A DNA stretch of 64,000 nucleotides from Lysobacterales bacterium. Lineage in GTDB: Bacteria > Pseudomonadota > Gammaproteobacteria > Xanthomonadales > Rhodanobacteraceae. The notes below the pieces were generated by a model, which worked only from the letters and a program-made list of their open reading frames with translations, searched no databases and had not been told where the DNA came from. Of this stretch, positions 12,094 to 19,344 are shown piece by piece. A program made the position numbers and the translations under genes. Each line of letters opens with the position of its first letter. Position 1 is the stretch's first letter. The stretch lies in NCBI GenBank assembly GCA_016707485.1, contig JADJHN010000002.1, positions 248,001 to 312,000 on the forward strand. Reading direction: 5' to 3'.

Positions 12094-13097
12094 GATGGTA
12101 TGGCCACTCGTGCACCGCGCTCACGCAGCCAGGGCAGCAGCAAGCCCAACGCTGCAACCAGCATCGCCGCGGCCAGCGGCACGGCATACAGTTCGTCGAC
12201 CGGGCGCAGGGTCTCGGCCTTGTCGGCAACCGGTTCAAGCTGGTTGATCTCTCGATAGATGCCCGCCAGTTCGGCGGTATCCCGGGCGCGGAAGAACTTG
12301 CCGCCGGTGCTCTCCGCCATCGAGGTCAACATGGCCACATCGAGATCGGCGGACGGATTGATCGTGCGGCTGCCGAACAGGCTGTCGACATTGACCGCCT
12401 CGGCACCGATGCCAACCGTGTAAATGCGCACCTTGTTGGCCACGGCCAGTTCTATCGCTTTTTGCGGGTCCAGTTCGCCGGCGTTGCTGACGCCATCGGT
12501 GAGCAGGATCAGCACCCGCTGGTCCTGCGGACGCTCAAGCAGACGCTTCACGGCGAGGCCGACCGCATCACCGATCGCCGTCTCGCGCCCGGCCAGGCCG
12601 ATTGCCGATTCGTCCAACTGCCTGGCGACCGTTTTCAGGTCGAAAGTCAGCGGCGTCAGCAGGTAGGCGCGCGAGCCAAACAGGATCAGGCCGACGCGGT
12701 CACCGGCGCGACGCTCAATGAAATCCCCGGCAATGATCTGCACGGTCGAGAAGCGATCGGCGGCGCGATTGCCGATCTGCATGTCCTCGATACCCATGCT
12801 GCCCGAGGTGTCCACGGCCAGCAGCAGATCACGGCCGCTGCGCGGGATATCCTCGGGCTCGCCGAGCCATTGCGGTCGCGCCGCCGAGAACACGAGCAGT
12901 GCCCAGGCAAGGAAGGCGAGGACACGGTGCAGGCCGGAGACCGACGACGCCTGCGCCGCATGTGGCAGGCTGATGCCGCGGTGCGGCAGGCGCAGCGCGG
13001 CGGAACCGCTGCCGGTCTGCGCGCGTGGCAATATCCAGGCGGCCAGCACGGGCAGTGGCAGGGCAAGCAGGAGCCATGGCCAGGCCAGTTCAAACAT
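12090..13097 (-). CDS. batA: BatA-like VWA domain protein
   Basis: A 335-residue protein with an N-terminal helix pair, a VWA domain and a C-terminal helix. The MIDAS is intact: DTSGS in LLLAVDTSGSM, followed by the LLTDGVSNAG motif. In other Bat systems BatA is a membrane-anchored VWA protein facing the periplasm and assembling with BatB. The ATG at 13097 overlaps the end of the DUF4381 gene by 8 nt. Unlike its neighbour BatB it keeps all metal-coordinating residues. Confidence 0.88.
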   Translation of the reverse strand: MFELAWPWLLLALPLPVLAAWILPRAQTGSGSAALRLPHRGISLPHAAQASSVSGLHRVLAFLAWALLVFSAARPQWLGEPEDIPRSGRDLLLAVDTSGSMGIEDMQIGNRAADRFSTVQIIAGDFIERRAGDRVGLILFGSRAYLLTPLTFDLKTVARQLDESAIGLAGRETAIGDAVGLAVKRLLERPQDQRVLILLTDGVSNAGELDPQKAIELAVANKVRIYTVGIGAEAVNVDSLFGSRTINPSADLDVAMLTSMAESTGGKFFRARDTAELAGIYREINQLEPVADKAETLRPVDELYAVPLAAAMLVAALGLLLPWLRERGARVAIPS

Positions 13098-13572
13098 GGC
13101 TCCCCCGATCTTCGAGCACGCGCGTCAGCCAGCGTCGAACCAGGGCCAGCAGCGCATCGGCATCGACGCTCGCCCGGCGTTGGTAAGGGCCATCAAGAAG
13201 GACCCGCCCGGGCCCCCGGGAAAACTCATCGCCGCCGAGTTGCTGGTCGAGGAAGGCAAGCCAGTCCGTGCCGCGAAAACCTGGCGCGGCGACATCAACA
13301 AGACGCGCGCTGCGACGCAACAGCTGCGAGAGCTCGCCGAGCAGACGCGGGGGATCTTCGCGCAAGCTTGCATCCGTGGCGATGCGATCAAGTTCGGCGA
13401 TCACCCGCTGCCGCCATTGGCGACGCTGCATGCGTTGGCGCAGGCGCAGGATCAACCATGCCAGTACGGCGATGACGATGGTAGCGAGCAACCACCAGCC
13501 CGGCGCCGGCGGCCACCACGAGGGATCGGCCGGCACATGGATGTCGCGCAGCTCGGGACCGGTCGGGTTCAC
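13090..13572 (-). CDS. DUF4381 domain membrane protein
   Basis: A 160-residue protein of the DUF4381 family. It opens with LRDIHVPADPSWWPPAPGW, the family signature, followed by one transmembrane helix (LLATIVIAVLAWLILRL) and a helical cytoplasmic domain. The GTG at 13572 is chosen because it overlaps the stop of the DUF58 gene (GTGA) and places the signature at the N-terminus; upstream codons read through DUF58 in another frame. The family occurs in MoxR/Bat operons between DUF58 and BatA; its biochemical role is unknown. Confidence 0.85.
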   Translation of the reverse strand: MNPTGPELRDIHVPADPSWWPPAPGWWLLATIVIAVLAWLILRLRQRMQRRQWRQRVIAELDRIATDASLREDPPRLLGELSQLLRRSARLVDVAAPGFRGTDWLAFLDQQLGGDEFSRGPGRVLLDGPYQRRASVDADALLALVRRWLTRVLEDRGSHV

Positions 13573-14516
13573 GCCAGACTGCCCCGCGATCCCGGCAGCC
13601 GTTGCGTGAAGGGCAGCAAGGCGCGCCGCGCGTCCGCATCGGTTGTCACTTCGACAACCCGAGCGCCGAGGCGACTGAAGCCGGCACGCACGCGTTCGCG
13701 CACTTCGGCGAATGGCCGTGGCCATTGCGCACGCAGGGACTTGTCGGTGAAGTCCAGTGTCTGGCGCGTACCTTCATTGCTCAGCGCGTAGCGCCCGGGT
13801 GGCGGTGACATGTGTTCAAGGGCGTCGGATACGAGAATGCAGCCGAGTTCGTTGCGCCCTGCGCAGCGCCCGAGTACCGGCCAGGCTGCCTCGTCGACGC
13901 TGTAGCCATCGCCGATGAGGATCAAGCGGGTGCCCGGCCGCAACAATCGCCGCGCCCGTTCGAGGGCACTGGCCAGGGGTTCCTGCTGCGGTCCCGCCGC
14001 ATGATCCCAATCGCGCAAGGCGCGCAGCACCTGCAGCACGCCGCGGCGTCCACCGCTCGGCTTTATTTCGTGCTGGACGCCGCCGCCAAATCCGATGGCG
14101 CCGACGCGATCACCGTTCGCGCTTGCCATCCATGCGAGCAAGGCGGCAATGCGCGCCGCCTGCACGCTCTTGAAGCGTACGCGCGTGCCAAAGCGCATGC
14201 TCGGGTTGAGATCGATCAACAGCAACAAGCCGTGCTCGCGCTCCTCCTCGAACAACTTGGTATGCGGCCGACCGCTGCGCGCGGTGACGCGCCAGTCCAT
14301 GTGCCGGATATCGTCACCCGCCTGGTAAATTCGCGATTCACGGAAATCGACGCCGCGACCCCGCCAACGCGATGCATGCAGCCCGGTACGGGCCGCGGCA
14401 CTGCGTCGAACCTCGGCAAGGCTGCTGCCACGCGCCTGCACCGACAGGGCCAGCAGCTCATCGAGGGCCACGCGCACTCCGGCATCGGCCTTGTCATCGT
14501 TGCGCGGCGTGCTCAC
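13569..14516 (-). CDS. DUF58 domain protein
   Basis: A 315-residue soluble protein. The family core is plain: the YQAGDDIRHMDWRVTAR motif near residues 70-86, then KLFEEEREH and a VWA-like fold beginning LLLIDLNPSM. It starts with GTG (14516), which overlaps by 4 nt the stop of a possible 25-codon ORF. DUF58 proteins accompany MoxR ATPases nearly everywhere and are thought to act with them on membrane or periplasmic VWA partners. Confidence 0.88.
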   Translation of the reverse strand: MSTPRNDDKADAGVRVALDELLALSVQARGSSLAEVRRSAAARTGLHASRWRGRGVDFRESRIYQAGDDIRHMDWRVTARSGRPHTKLFEEEREHGLLLLIDLNPSMRFGTRVRFKSVQAARIAALLAWMASANGDRVGAIGFGGGVQHEIKPSGGRRGVLQVLRALRDWDHAAGPQQEPLASALERARRLLRPGTRLILIGDGYSVDEAAWPVLGRCAGRNELGCILVSDALEHMSPPPGRYALSNEGTRQTLDFTDKSLRAQWPRPFAEVRERVRAGFSRLGARVVEVTTDADARRALLPFTQRLPGSRGSLA

Positions 14517-14590
14517 GGCAGCCGCCCGCCGCGTCGCGTTCGCGGCGGCGTGTCACGCAGGGGGATGTCGGCGAACCAGGGCGAAGACAT
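14513..14590 (-). CDS. Possible 25-residue coupled ORF between moxR and DUF58
   Basis: ATG at 14590, preceded by AGGCGG about 5 nt upstream, opens a 25-residue frame (MSSPWFADIPLRDTPP then an arginine-rich end) that closes at TGA 14513-14515, overlapping the GTG of the DUF58 gene as GTGA. It fills most of the 88-nt gap after moxR. It may be a leader peptide that couples translation to DUF58, or chance. No family recognised. Confidence 0.3.
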   Translation of the reverse strand: MSSPWFADIPLRDTPPRTRRGGRLP

Positions 14591-14604
14591 GCGACCGCCT
14601 GCGC

Positions 14605-15591
14605 TCAAGGCAGGGGAACCCGTTCAAGCAGAAGCTTGATCGCGTGATCACTGCTGATGCCCTCGGCTTCCGCCTCGTAGGTCATCAGCACACGATGGCG
14701 CAGGACGTCGGTGGCGACGGCATGCACGTCTTCCGGCGAAACATAGTCGCGTCCAGCCAGCCAGGCATGTGCGCGAGCACAGCGATCGAGGGCGATGGTG
14801 CCGCGCGGACTGGCGCCAAAGGCGATCCAGCGAGCAAGCTCCGCCCCGTACGGAAGTGGCTGCCGCGTCGCCAGGACAAGCTGGACGATGTAGTTTTCCA
14901 GCGTCGGCGCGAGATGGATCGAGAGCACGTCGGCGCGCGCCTGGAATATCTGCGCCTGGCTGAGCAACCGCGCTGGCGGTTGCACGGTCGACAAGCCTTC
15001 ACGCGCGCGGCTTCGTGCGAGACCGAGAATCTCGCTTTCTGCGGCGGCATCCGGGTAGCCGATGCGGACATGCAGGAGGAATCGGTCAAGCTGCGCCTCG
15101 GGCAACGGATACGTGCCTTCCTGCTCGATCGGGTTCTGTGTCGCCATCACCAGGAACAATGCCGGCAAGGCGAAGGTGTTGCTGCCGACCGTGATCTGCC
15201 GCTCGCCCATCGCTTCGAGGAGCGCCGACTGCACCTTGGCCGGGGCACGATTGACTTCGTCGGCAAGAATGACATTGTGAAACAGTGGCCCGCGCTGGAA
15301 TTCGAACTGGGCGGTTTGCGGGCGGTAGATCTCGGTACCGGTGAGATCGGCCGGCAGCAGGTCCGGTGTGAACTGGACGCGGTGGAAATCCGCCTCGATG
15401 CGCGCAGCCAGCTCCTTGATCGCGGTGGTCTTGGCCAGGCCGGGGGCACCTTCGACGAGCAGGTGACCATCGGCAAGAAGGGCAATCAGCAATCGATCCA
15501 CCAGCGCCTGCTGGCCGATGATGCATTGTTCAAGCTCGCTGCGAAGCCGGGAAAACGCGACCGCAGCCGAGTTGGATTCGGGCATGTCCAT
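14605..15591 (-). CDS. MoxR-family AAA+ ATPase
   Basis: A 328-residue AAA+ chaperone-like ATPase. Walker A is GAPGLAKTT, Walker B with the MoxR hallmark is ILADEVNRAPAKVQSALLEAM, and sensor 1 lies in ATQNPIEQEGTYPLPEAQLDRF. MoxR proteins partner with VWA proteins, and here the gene opens an operon with DUF58, DUF4381, BatA, BatB and BatD. The ATG at 15591 (MDMPESN) or 15585 begins the family-typical N-terminus; the reading frame upstream lacks family similarity. Confidence 0.93.
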   Translation of the reverse strand: MDMPESNSAAVAFSRLRSELEQCIIGQQALVDRLLIALLADGHLLVEGAPGLAKTTAIKELAARIEADFHRVQFTPDLLPADLTGTEIYRPQTAQFEFQRGPLFHNVILADEVNRAPAKVQSALLEAMGERQITVGSNTFALPALFLVMATQNPIEQEGTYPLPEAQLDRFLLHVRIGYPDAAAESEILGLARSRAREGLSTVQPPARLLSQAQIFQARADVLSIHLAPTLENYIVQLVLATRQPLPYGAELARWIAFGASPRGTIALDRCARAHAWLAGRDYVSPEDVHAVATDVLRHRVLMTYEAEAEGISSDHAIKLLLERVPLP

Positions 15592-15712
15592 GATTTCTAT
15601 GACGGAATGAAAGTGGTGACAGTAACGCGACCGTGCGCTGGATGGGACAGCATGGCGGAAAATAAGTTGCGCAGAGCAGCGCACGCGCGGCGCTTTGCGA
15701 AAGGGGCCGCGC

Positions 15713-16873
15713 TCAGGCGCCGTCGAGCACTTCCCGCAGGGATACCGGTTTTCCGACCAGCCAGCCCTGTGCATAGTCGCAACCGAGCTGGCGCAGCGCT
15801 TCGAGCTGTTCAGCCTGCTCGACGCCTTCGGCAATCATCTCGCAGCCCAGCGCCTTGACCATTGCCGTAATCGCACTGACCAGGGCAAACCCGCGCGGCG
15901 TGTGGATGGCTCGGGTGAATCCCTGGTCCAGCTTGATGCGGTCGAAATCGAGCGACAACACAGGCCCGAGATTCGAGTAACCGGTGCCGAAATCATCCAG
16001 CGCCACAAGCATGCCCGCGGCATGGCAGCGCTCCAGCAGGGCCGCGATCTGCGCCTGGTTGAATACCAGGCTCTCGGTGATCTCGACTTCCAGACGATCC
16101 GGCGGCAACCCGCGCGCCTCCAGCTGCGCGAGCATGCGATCGACCAGGGTCGGATCGTCGAGCTGGCGTGCCGAGACATTCAGGGCGATGAATGGCAACG
16201 GTTCGCGACCGCGCTTGCGCAACTCGGCCAGCATGTCGCAGACGCGCGCCAGCACGTAGTCGCCGACCGGGATGATCAACGAGGTTTCCTCGGCCAGACG
16301 GATGAACTCGTTCGGTGAGACCTGTCCGCGTTGCGGATGCTGCCAGCGCACCAGCGCCTCATAGCCGGCGACTCGGTTTGATGCGATATGCAGGAGCGGC
16401 TGCAGGCGAACTTCCAGCTCGTCGCGTTCCAGCGCGCCGCGCAACTCGCTTTCCAGACGAATCTTGTCGATGGCTCCCGCATCGTCCGGGCTTGTTGTCA
16501 GCGTGTGTTCGCGGACGTCCCCGGTCAGCGTGGCCAGCGCCGAGCGGTAGCGCGTCAACTGGCTCATCAGCAATGCGCGGACAACCGGATCGGCGGCGGC
16601 AAGGCGTTCTGCAAACTGGTTGCGGTCGATCGCAATCAGCACGCAATCGCACATCGCGTGCGCGCTCGCCGAGCGCGGTGCAGAATCGATCACCGCCATC
16701 TCGCCGAGCAGGGCGCCAGCGGCGAGTTCGCCAAGTTCACGGCGCTCGCCGTGCTGGATCGTGCTTACGACAACCCGCCCCGCTTCGATCAGGAATGCGG
16801 TGGTCGGTGCATCGTCTTCGGCGAATATTTCCTCGCCGGCCTTGAACACCAGTCGCTGAGTGGATGGTTCCAT
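15713..16873 (-). CDS. Cyclic-nucleotide-binding / EAL-domain phosphodiesterase
   Basis: A 386-residue two-domain protein. Residues about 5-125 form a CRP-like cNMP-binding domain whose phosphate-binding cassette (GEMAVIDSAPRSAS) retains the Gly-Glu and Arg typical of cAMP/cGMP binding. Residues about 145-385 are an EAL domain with every catalytic signature: YEALVRW, LNVS, EITES, DDFGTGYSNL, KLDQGF and AEGVEQ. There is no GGDEF domain and no membrane segment. It should hydrolyse c-di-GMP to pGpG under control of a bound ligand. The ATG at 16873 is decided by GGGAGGAG about 9 nt upstream. It stands alone between two terminator/gap regions. Confidence 0.92.
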   Translation of the reverse strand: MEPSTQRLVFKAGEEIFAEDDAPTTAFLIEAGRVVVSTIQHGERRELGELAAGALLGEMAVIDSAPRSASAHAMCDCVLIAIDRNQFAERLAAADPVVRALLMSQLTRYRSALATLTGDVREHTLTTSPDDAGAIDKIRLESELRGALERDELEVRLQPLLHIASNRVAGYEALVRWQHPQRGQVSPNEFIRLAEETSLIIPVGDYVLARVCDMLAELRKRGREPLPFIALNVSARQLDDPTLVDRMLAQLEARGLPPDRLEVEITESLVFNQAQIAALLERCHAAGMLVALDDFGTGYSNLGPVLSLDFDRIKLDQGFTRAIHTPRGFALVSAITAMVKALGCEMIAEGVEQAEQLEALRQLGCDYAQGWLVGKPVSLREVLDGA

Positions 16874-16967
16874 TGATCCACGCTCCTCCCAAGCCGCCGC
16901 CATTGTCGCAGACGACGGGCGTCTCGGTGGAGTCTTCCGCAAAGCCCTGGTTTCGGTCAGACGAAAG

Positions 16968-16995
16968 AAAATGGGCCGCTTGCGCGGCCCATTTT
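16968..16995 (-). terminator. Bidirectional-type terminator after the Ig-like lipoprotein gene
   Basis: Perfect 12-bp inverted repeat (AAAATGGGCCGC / GCGGCCCATTTT) with a 4-nt loop. Because the stem is flanked by A and T runs it can act in both directions; it lies 22 nt beyond the stop of the minus-strand lipoprotein gene and about 95 nt upstream of the EAL gene. Confidence 0.85.
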
Positions 16996-17017
16996 GATCA
17001 TGCTGCTTTACATCCAA

Positions 17018-19264
17018 TCAAGGTGTTGGAGCGCAAACCCCCGGCCCGAGCGGACTGAAGTCCGGCCCTACTGCCACTCCGCCGAGCACGGTAACGGTCG
17101 CGGTCGGGCCACCTTGCGAACCGGTGGTGAAGACGCATTGTCCCGTGTTGCGTGGCTCGCCTGCACAAACATACTCAAGACCACTCGCGGAAATGGTGGC
17201 GATGGTCCTGCCGTTGGCGCCAGTCGGGGCGATGGGCCCTGTGATGCTCGGGCCGCCTGTGCACGTGCCGACAATTTGTGCGTTCGGAACCGGATTACCG
17301 GAACCATCCGTCAACAGCAGGGTGACCGCTCCGCCCGAGGTAGACGACGGGAACGCCTGCAGCAGCAAGCCGGTACTCACGACAATCGGGACTTCCACCG
17401 GCTCGCCGCCGGCGCTGAAGGTGACCATCGCCTCATCTTCGGACGAGATGCCTGCGGTCGTCAGGACACCGGTGGTGCAGCCGTCGAGTCCGGTCGGGCT
17501 GTCGATCACGCCGGAGCCGGTGCTGCCATCGATGCTGCCGGTGCCGATTCCGAGGCCCGAGAAGCTGAAGCCGATATAAGCTCCGAGAATCGGTGAATTG
17601 TTGGCATCCAGCAGACAGGCCGTGACCTGGGTCGTGGTATTGCCGGCAATAGGAGTCGGGCTAACCGACAACTGGGCTGGCGCCACACCCGGCAAACGTA
17701 CCGGCTGGATATCGGCGACGGTCCGCACCACCGAGCTGGTTGCCGCATTGCCCTGAGCCCAGACGATGGTCTGCTTGCCCAGTCGCGAAACCGGATAGTT
17801 GAGCTTCGTTGAAGCAACGCCGAGCGAATTCGTCGATGCGCTGGCCGTGACGTTGGCCTCGGTGGCACGACCGATCACATACGGCAGCACAGGGCCGTAA
17901 TTGACCGAACTGCCCGTGGTGTCGTTGCGGTTGAACGCACTGGTCACGGTCAGGTTGGTGTTATTGGCAATCGACTGCACCACGCGCGCATTTTCAAGAT
18001 CGAAGTTGCCGGTGACCAGTTGGCCGAAGACCAGCAGGGTGTCGCCGGGACCCGCGCCACCGCCAGCGGTCATGAAATGACCCGTCGGCGCAGTGAATGC
18101 AGTGCCACCCTCGAGCGGGTTGCCGTCTCCACCGGCAATATCGAAGCTGCCACCGCCGGTTCCCGGGAACCCGCTCAGCGGCGCATCGATCACGCCAAAC
18201 TGGATCGTCGTGCCTGGCACGACCGGATTGCCTTGACGATCGGTGGCAAGCACGCTGATGGTGAAGCTGTAGGTGCCATCAAGTCCGCCAACCGGATTGC
18301 CGTCGGCATCCACCCCGGCGAACACATGATTCTCGGTAATCGCTTCGAGGTCCGGCGAGGTGATGACCAGGCCGAACAGCTTGCCATCTGAAACAGCGAC
18401 GCTGGTCGTTGCCGAGATTGGATCACTGATGCCGTTGCTGACATTGTTGTCGGCGCGGTCAACCGTGGCGCGGATCTGTACCGGGCCAGGGGGCAAGATT
18501 GTTCCGGACTGGAACGACACGGTCGCGATTCCGGCGGTGGTCTTGGCCATCACGCTCGAGCCGCTGCCGCCATTTCCGGAAAGGATGCCACCGCCGGCGT
18601 CGCCGACGATTTCATACAGAACGTTGGCCACGGCGCCGGGATCCGGCACGGGCTGATTGGCACCATCCCTGACTTGCGCGGAAATCACCGAACTGGTGGC
18701 ACCACCCACGCCCGCGACATAGACCACGGACGGGCTCGGCGACAGGGTCACTGAGCCAGGCAGCGGCGGCGCACCCTGGACGGTAAATACCAGCGTCTTG
18801 GTTACGGTTCGGCCAGTCGCTGGATCTGTTGCTGAAGCGGTCACTGTGGACGTTCCCGCGACGTCGTAGGAGGTCGCAAAAAATACATACGAACCGTTGT
18901 TGGTGGTCTCGTGGAATGACACGACGCGCGACGCCATCTCGTTGATGTCGGCGGTCGACGGGTCATCGGGCGGCGAAAGGCTGACCGTGCTTGGCGAGCT
19001 GGTCGTGAACGTCGCATCGCTGGTCAATGCCGTTATCACGCCGGCATTGTTGCGATAGGTGAATGAAACCTCGGCCATGAACGGCGAGCCCGGGTATGGC
19101 AGGACGTTGCCCGAATTCAGCGGCAGGGTGGTGCGCGTCGCCGACAGGGTGATCGTGCCGGTCTGCGGCGCCGATGTGGCACCACCGTCTCCGCCGCCGC
19201 CACCGCAGCTGGCGAGGGTCATGCTGGCAATCAGCAGTCCTAGCGTCTTGAACGGGAATTTCAT
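17018..19264 (-). CDS. Large Ig-like (invasin-type) surface lipoprotein
   Basis: A 748-residue lipoprotein: signal with lipobox LASC at about residue 20, then a poly-glycine spacer typical of surface-tethered proteins. The rest consists of beta-rich repeats with invasin/intimin-like Big_1 character (phrases such as VTACLLDANNSPILGAYIGF and VTLLLTDGSGNPVPNAQI), about five to seven domains judged by spacing. Four or more cysteines near the C-terminus may pair. The ATG at 19264 has GGAG about 8 nt upstream. It lies 80 nt downstream of pilQ on the same strand with no visible terminator between, so it may be the last gene of the pil operon and act in pilus-related adhesion; this is inference. Confidence 0.8.
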   Translation of the reverse strand: MKFPFKTLGLLIASMTLASCGGGGGDGGATSAPQTGTITLSATRTTLPLNSGNVLPYPGSPFMAEVSFTYRNNAGVITALTSDATFTTSSPSTVSLSPPDDPSTADINEMASRVVSFHETTNNGSYVFFATSYDVAGTSTVTASATDPATGRTVTKTLVFTVQGAPPLPGSVTLSPSPSVVYVAGVGGATSSVISAQVRDGANQPVPDPGAVANVLYEIVGDAGGGILSGNGGSGSSVMAKTTAGIATVSFQSGTILPPGPVQIRATVDRADNNVSNGISDPISATTSVAVSDGKLFGLVITSPDLEAITENHVFAGVDADGNPVGGLDGTYSFTISVLATDRQGNPVVPGTTIQFGVIDAPLSGFPGTGGGSFDIAGGDGNPLEGGTAFTAPTGHFMTAGGGAGPGDTLLVFGQLVTGNFDLENARVVQSIANNTNLTVTSAFNRNDTTGSSVNYGPVLPYVIGRATEANVTASASTNSLGVASTKLNYPVSRLGKQTIVWAQGNAATSSVVRTVADIQPVRLPGVAPAQLSVSPTPIAGNTTTQVTACLLDANNSPILGAYIGFSFSGLGIGTGSIDGSTGSGVIDSPTGLDGCTTGVLTTAGISSEDEAMVTFSAGGEPVEVPIVVSTGLLLQAFPSSTSGGAVTLLLTDGSGNPVPNAQIVGTCTGGPSITGPIAPTGANGRTIATISASGLEYVCAGEPRNTGQCVFTTGSQGGPTATVTVLGGVAVGPDFSPLGPGVCAPTP

Positions 19265-19344
19265 TTGGTTTCTCCAGGATCGCAATGGTTTTCTAGATAC
19301 GTCTCTTGGTGCGCGCCCGCTGGCGACACCTGCCCCTGGACGCT

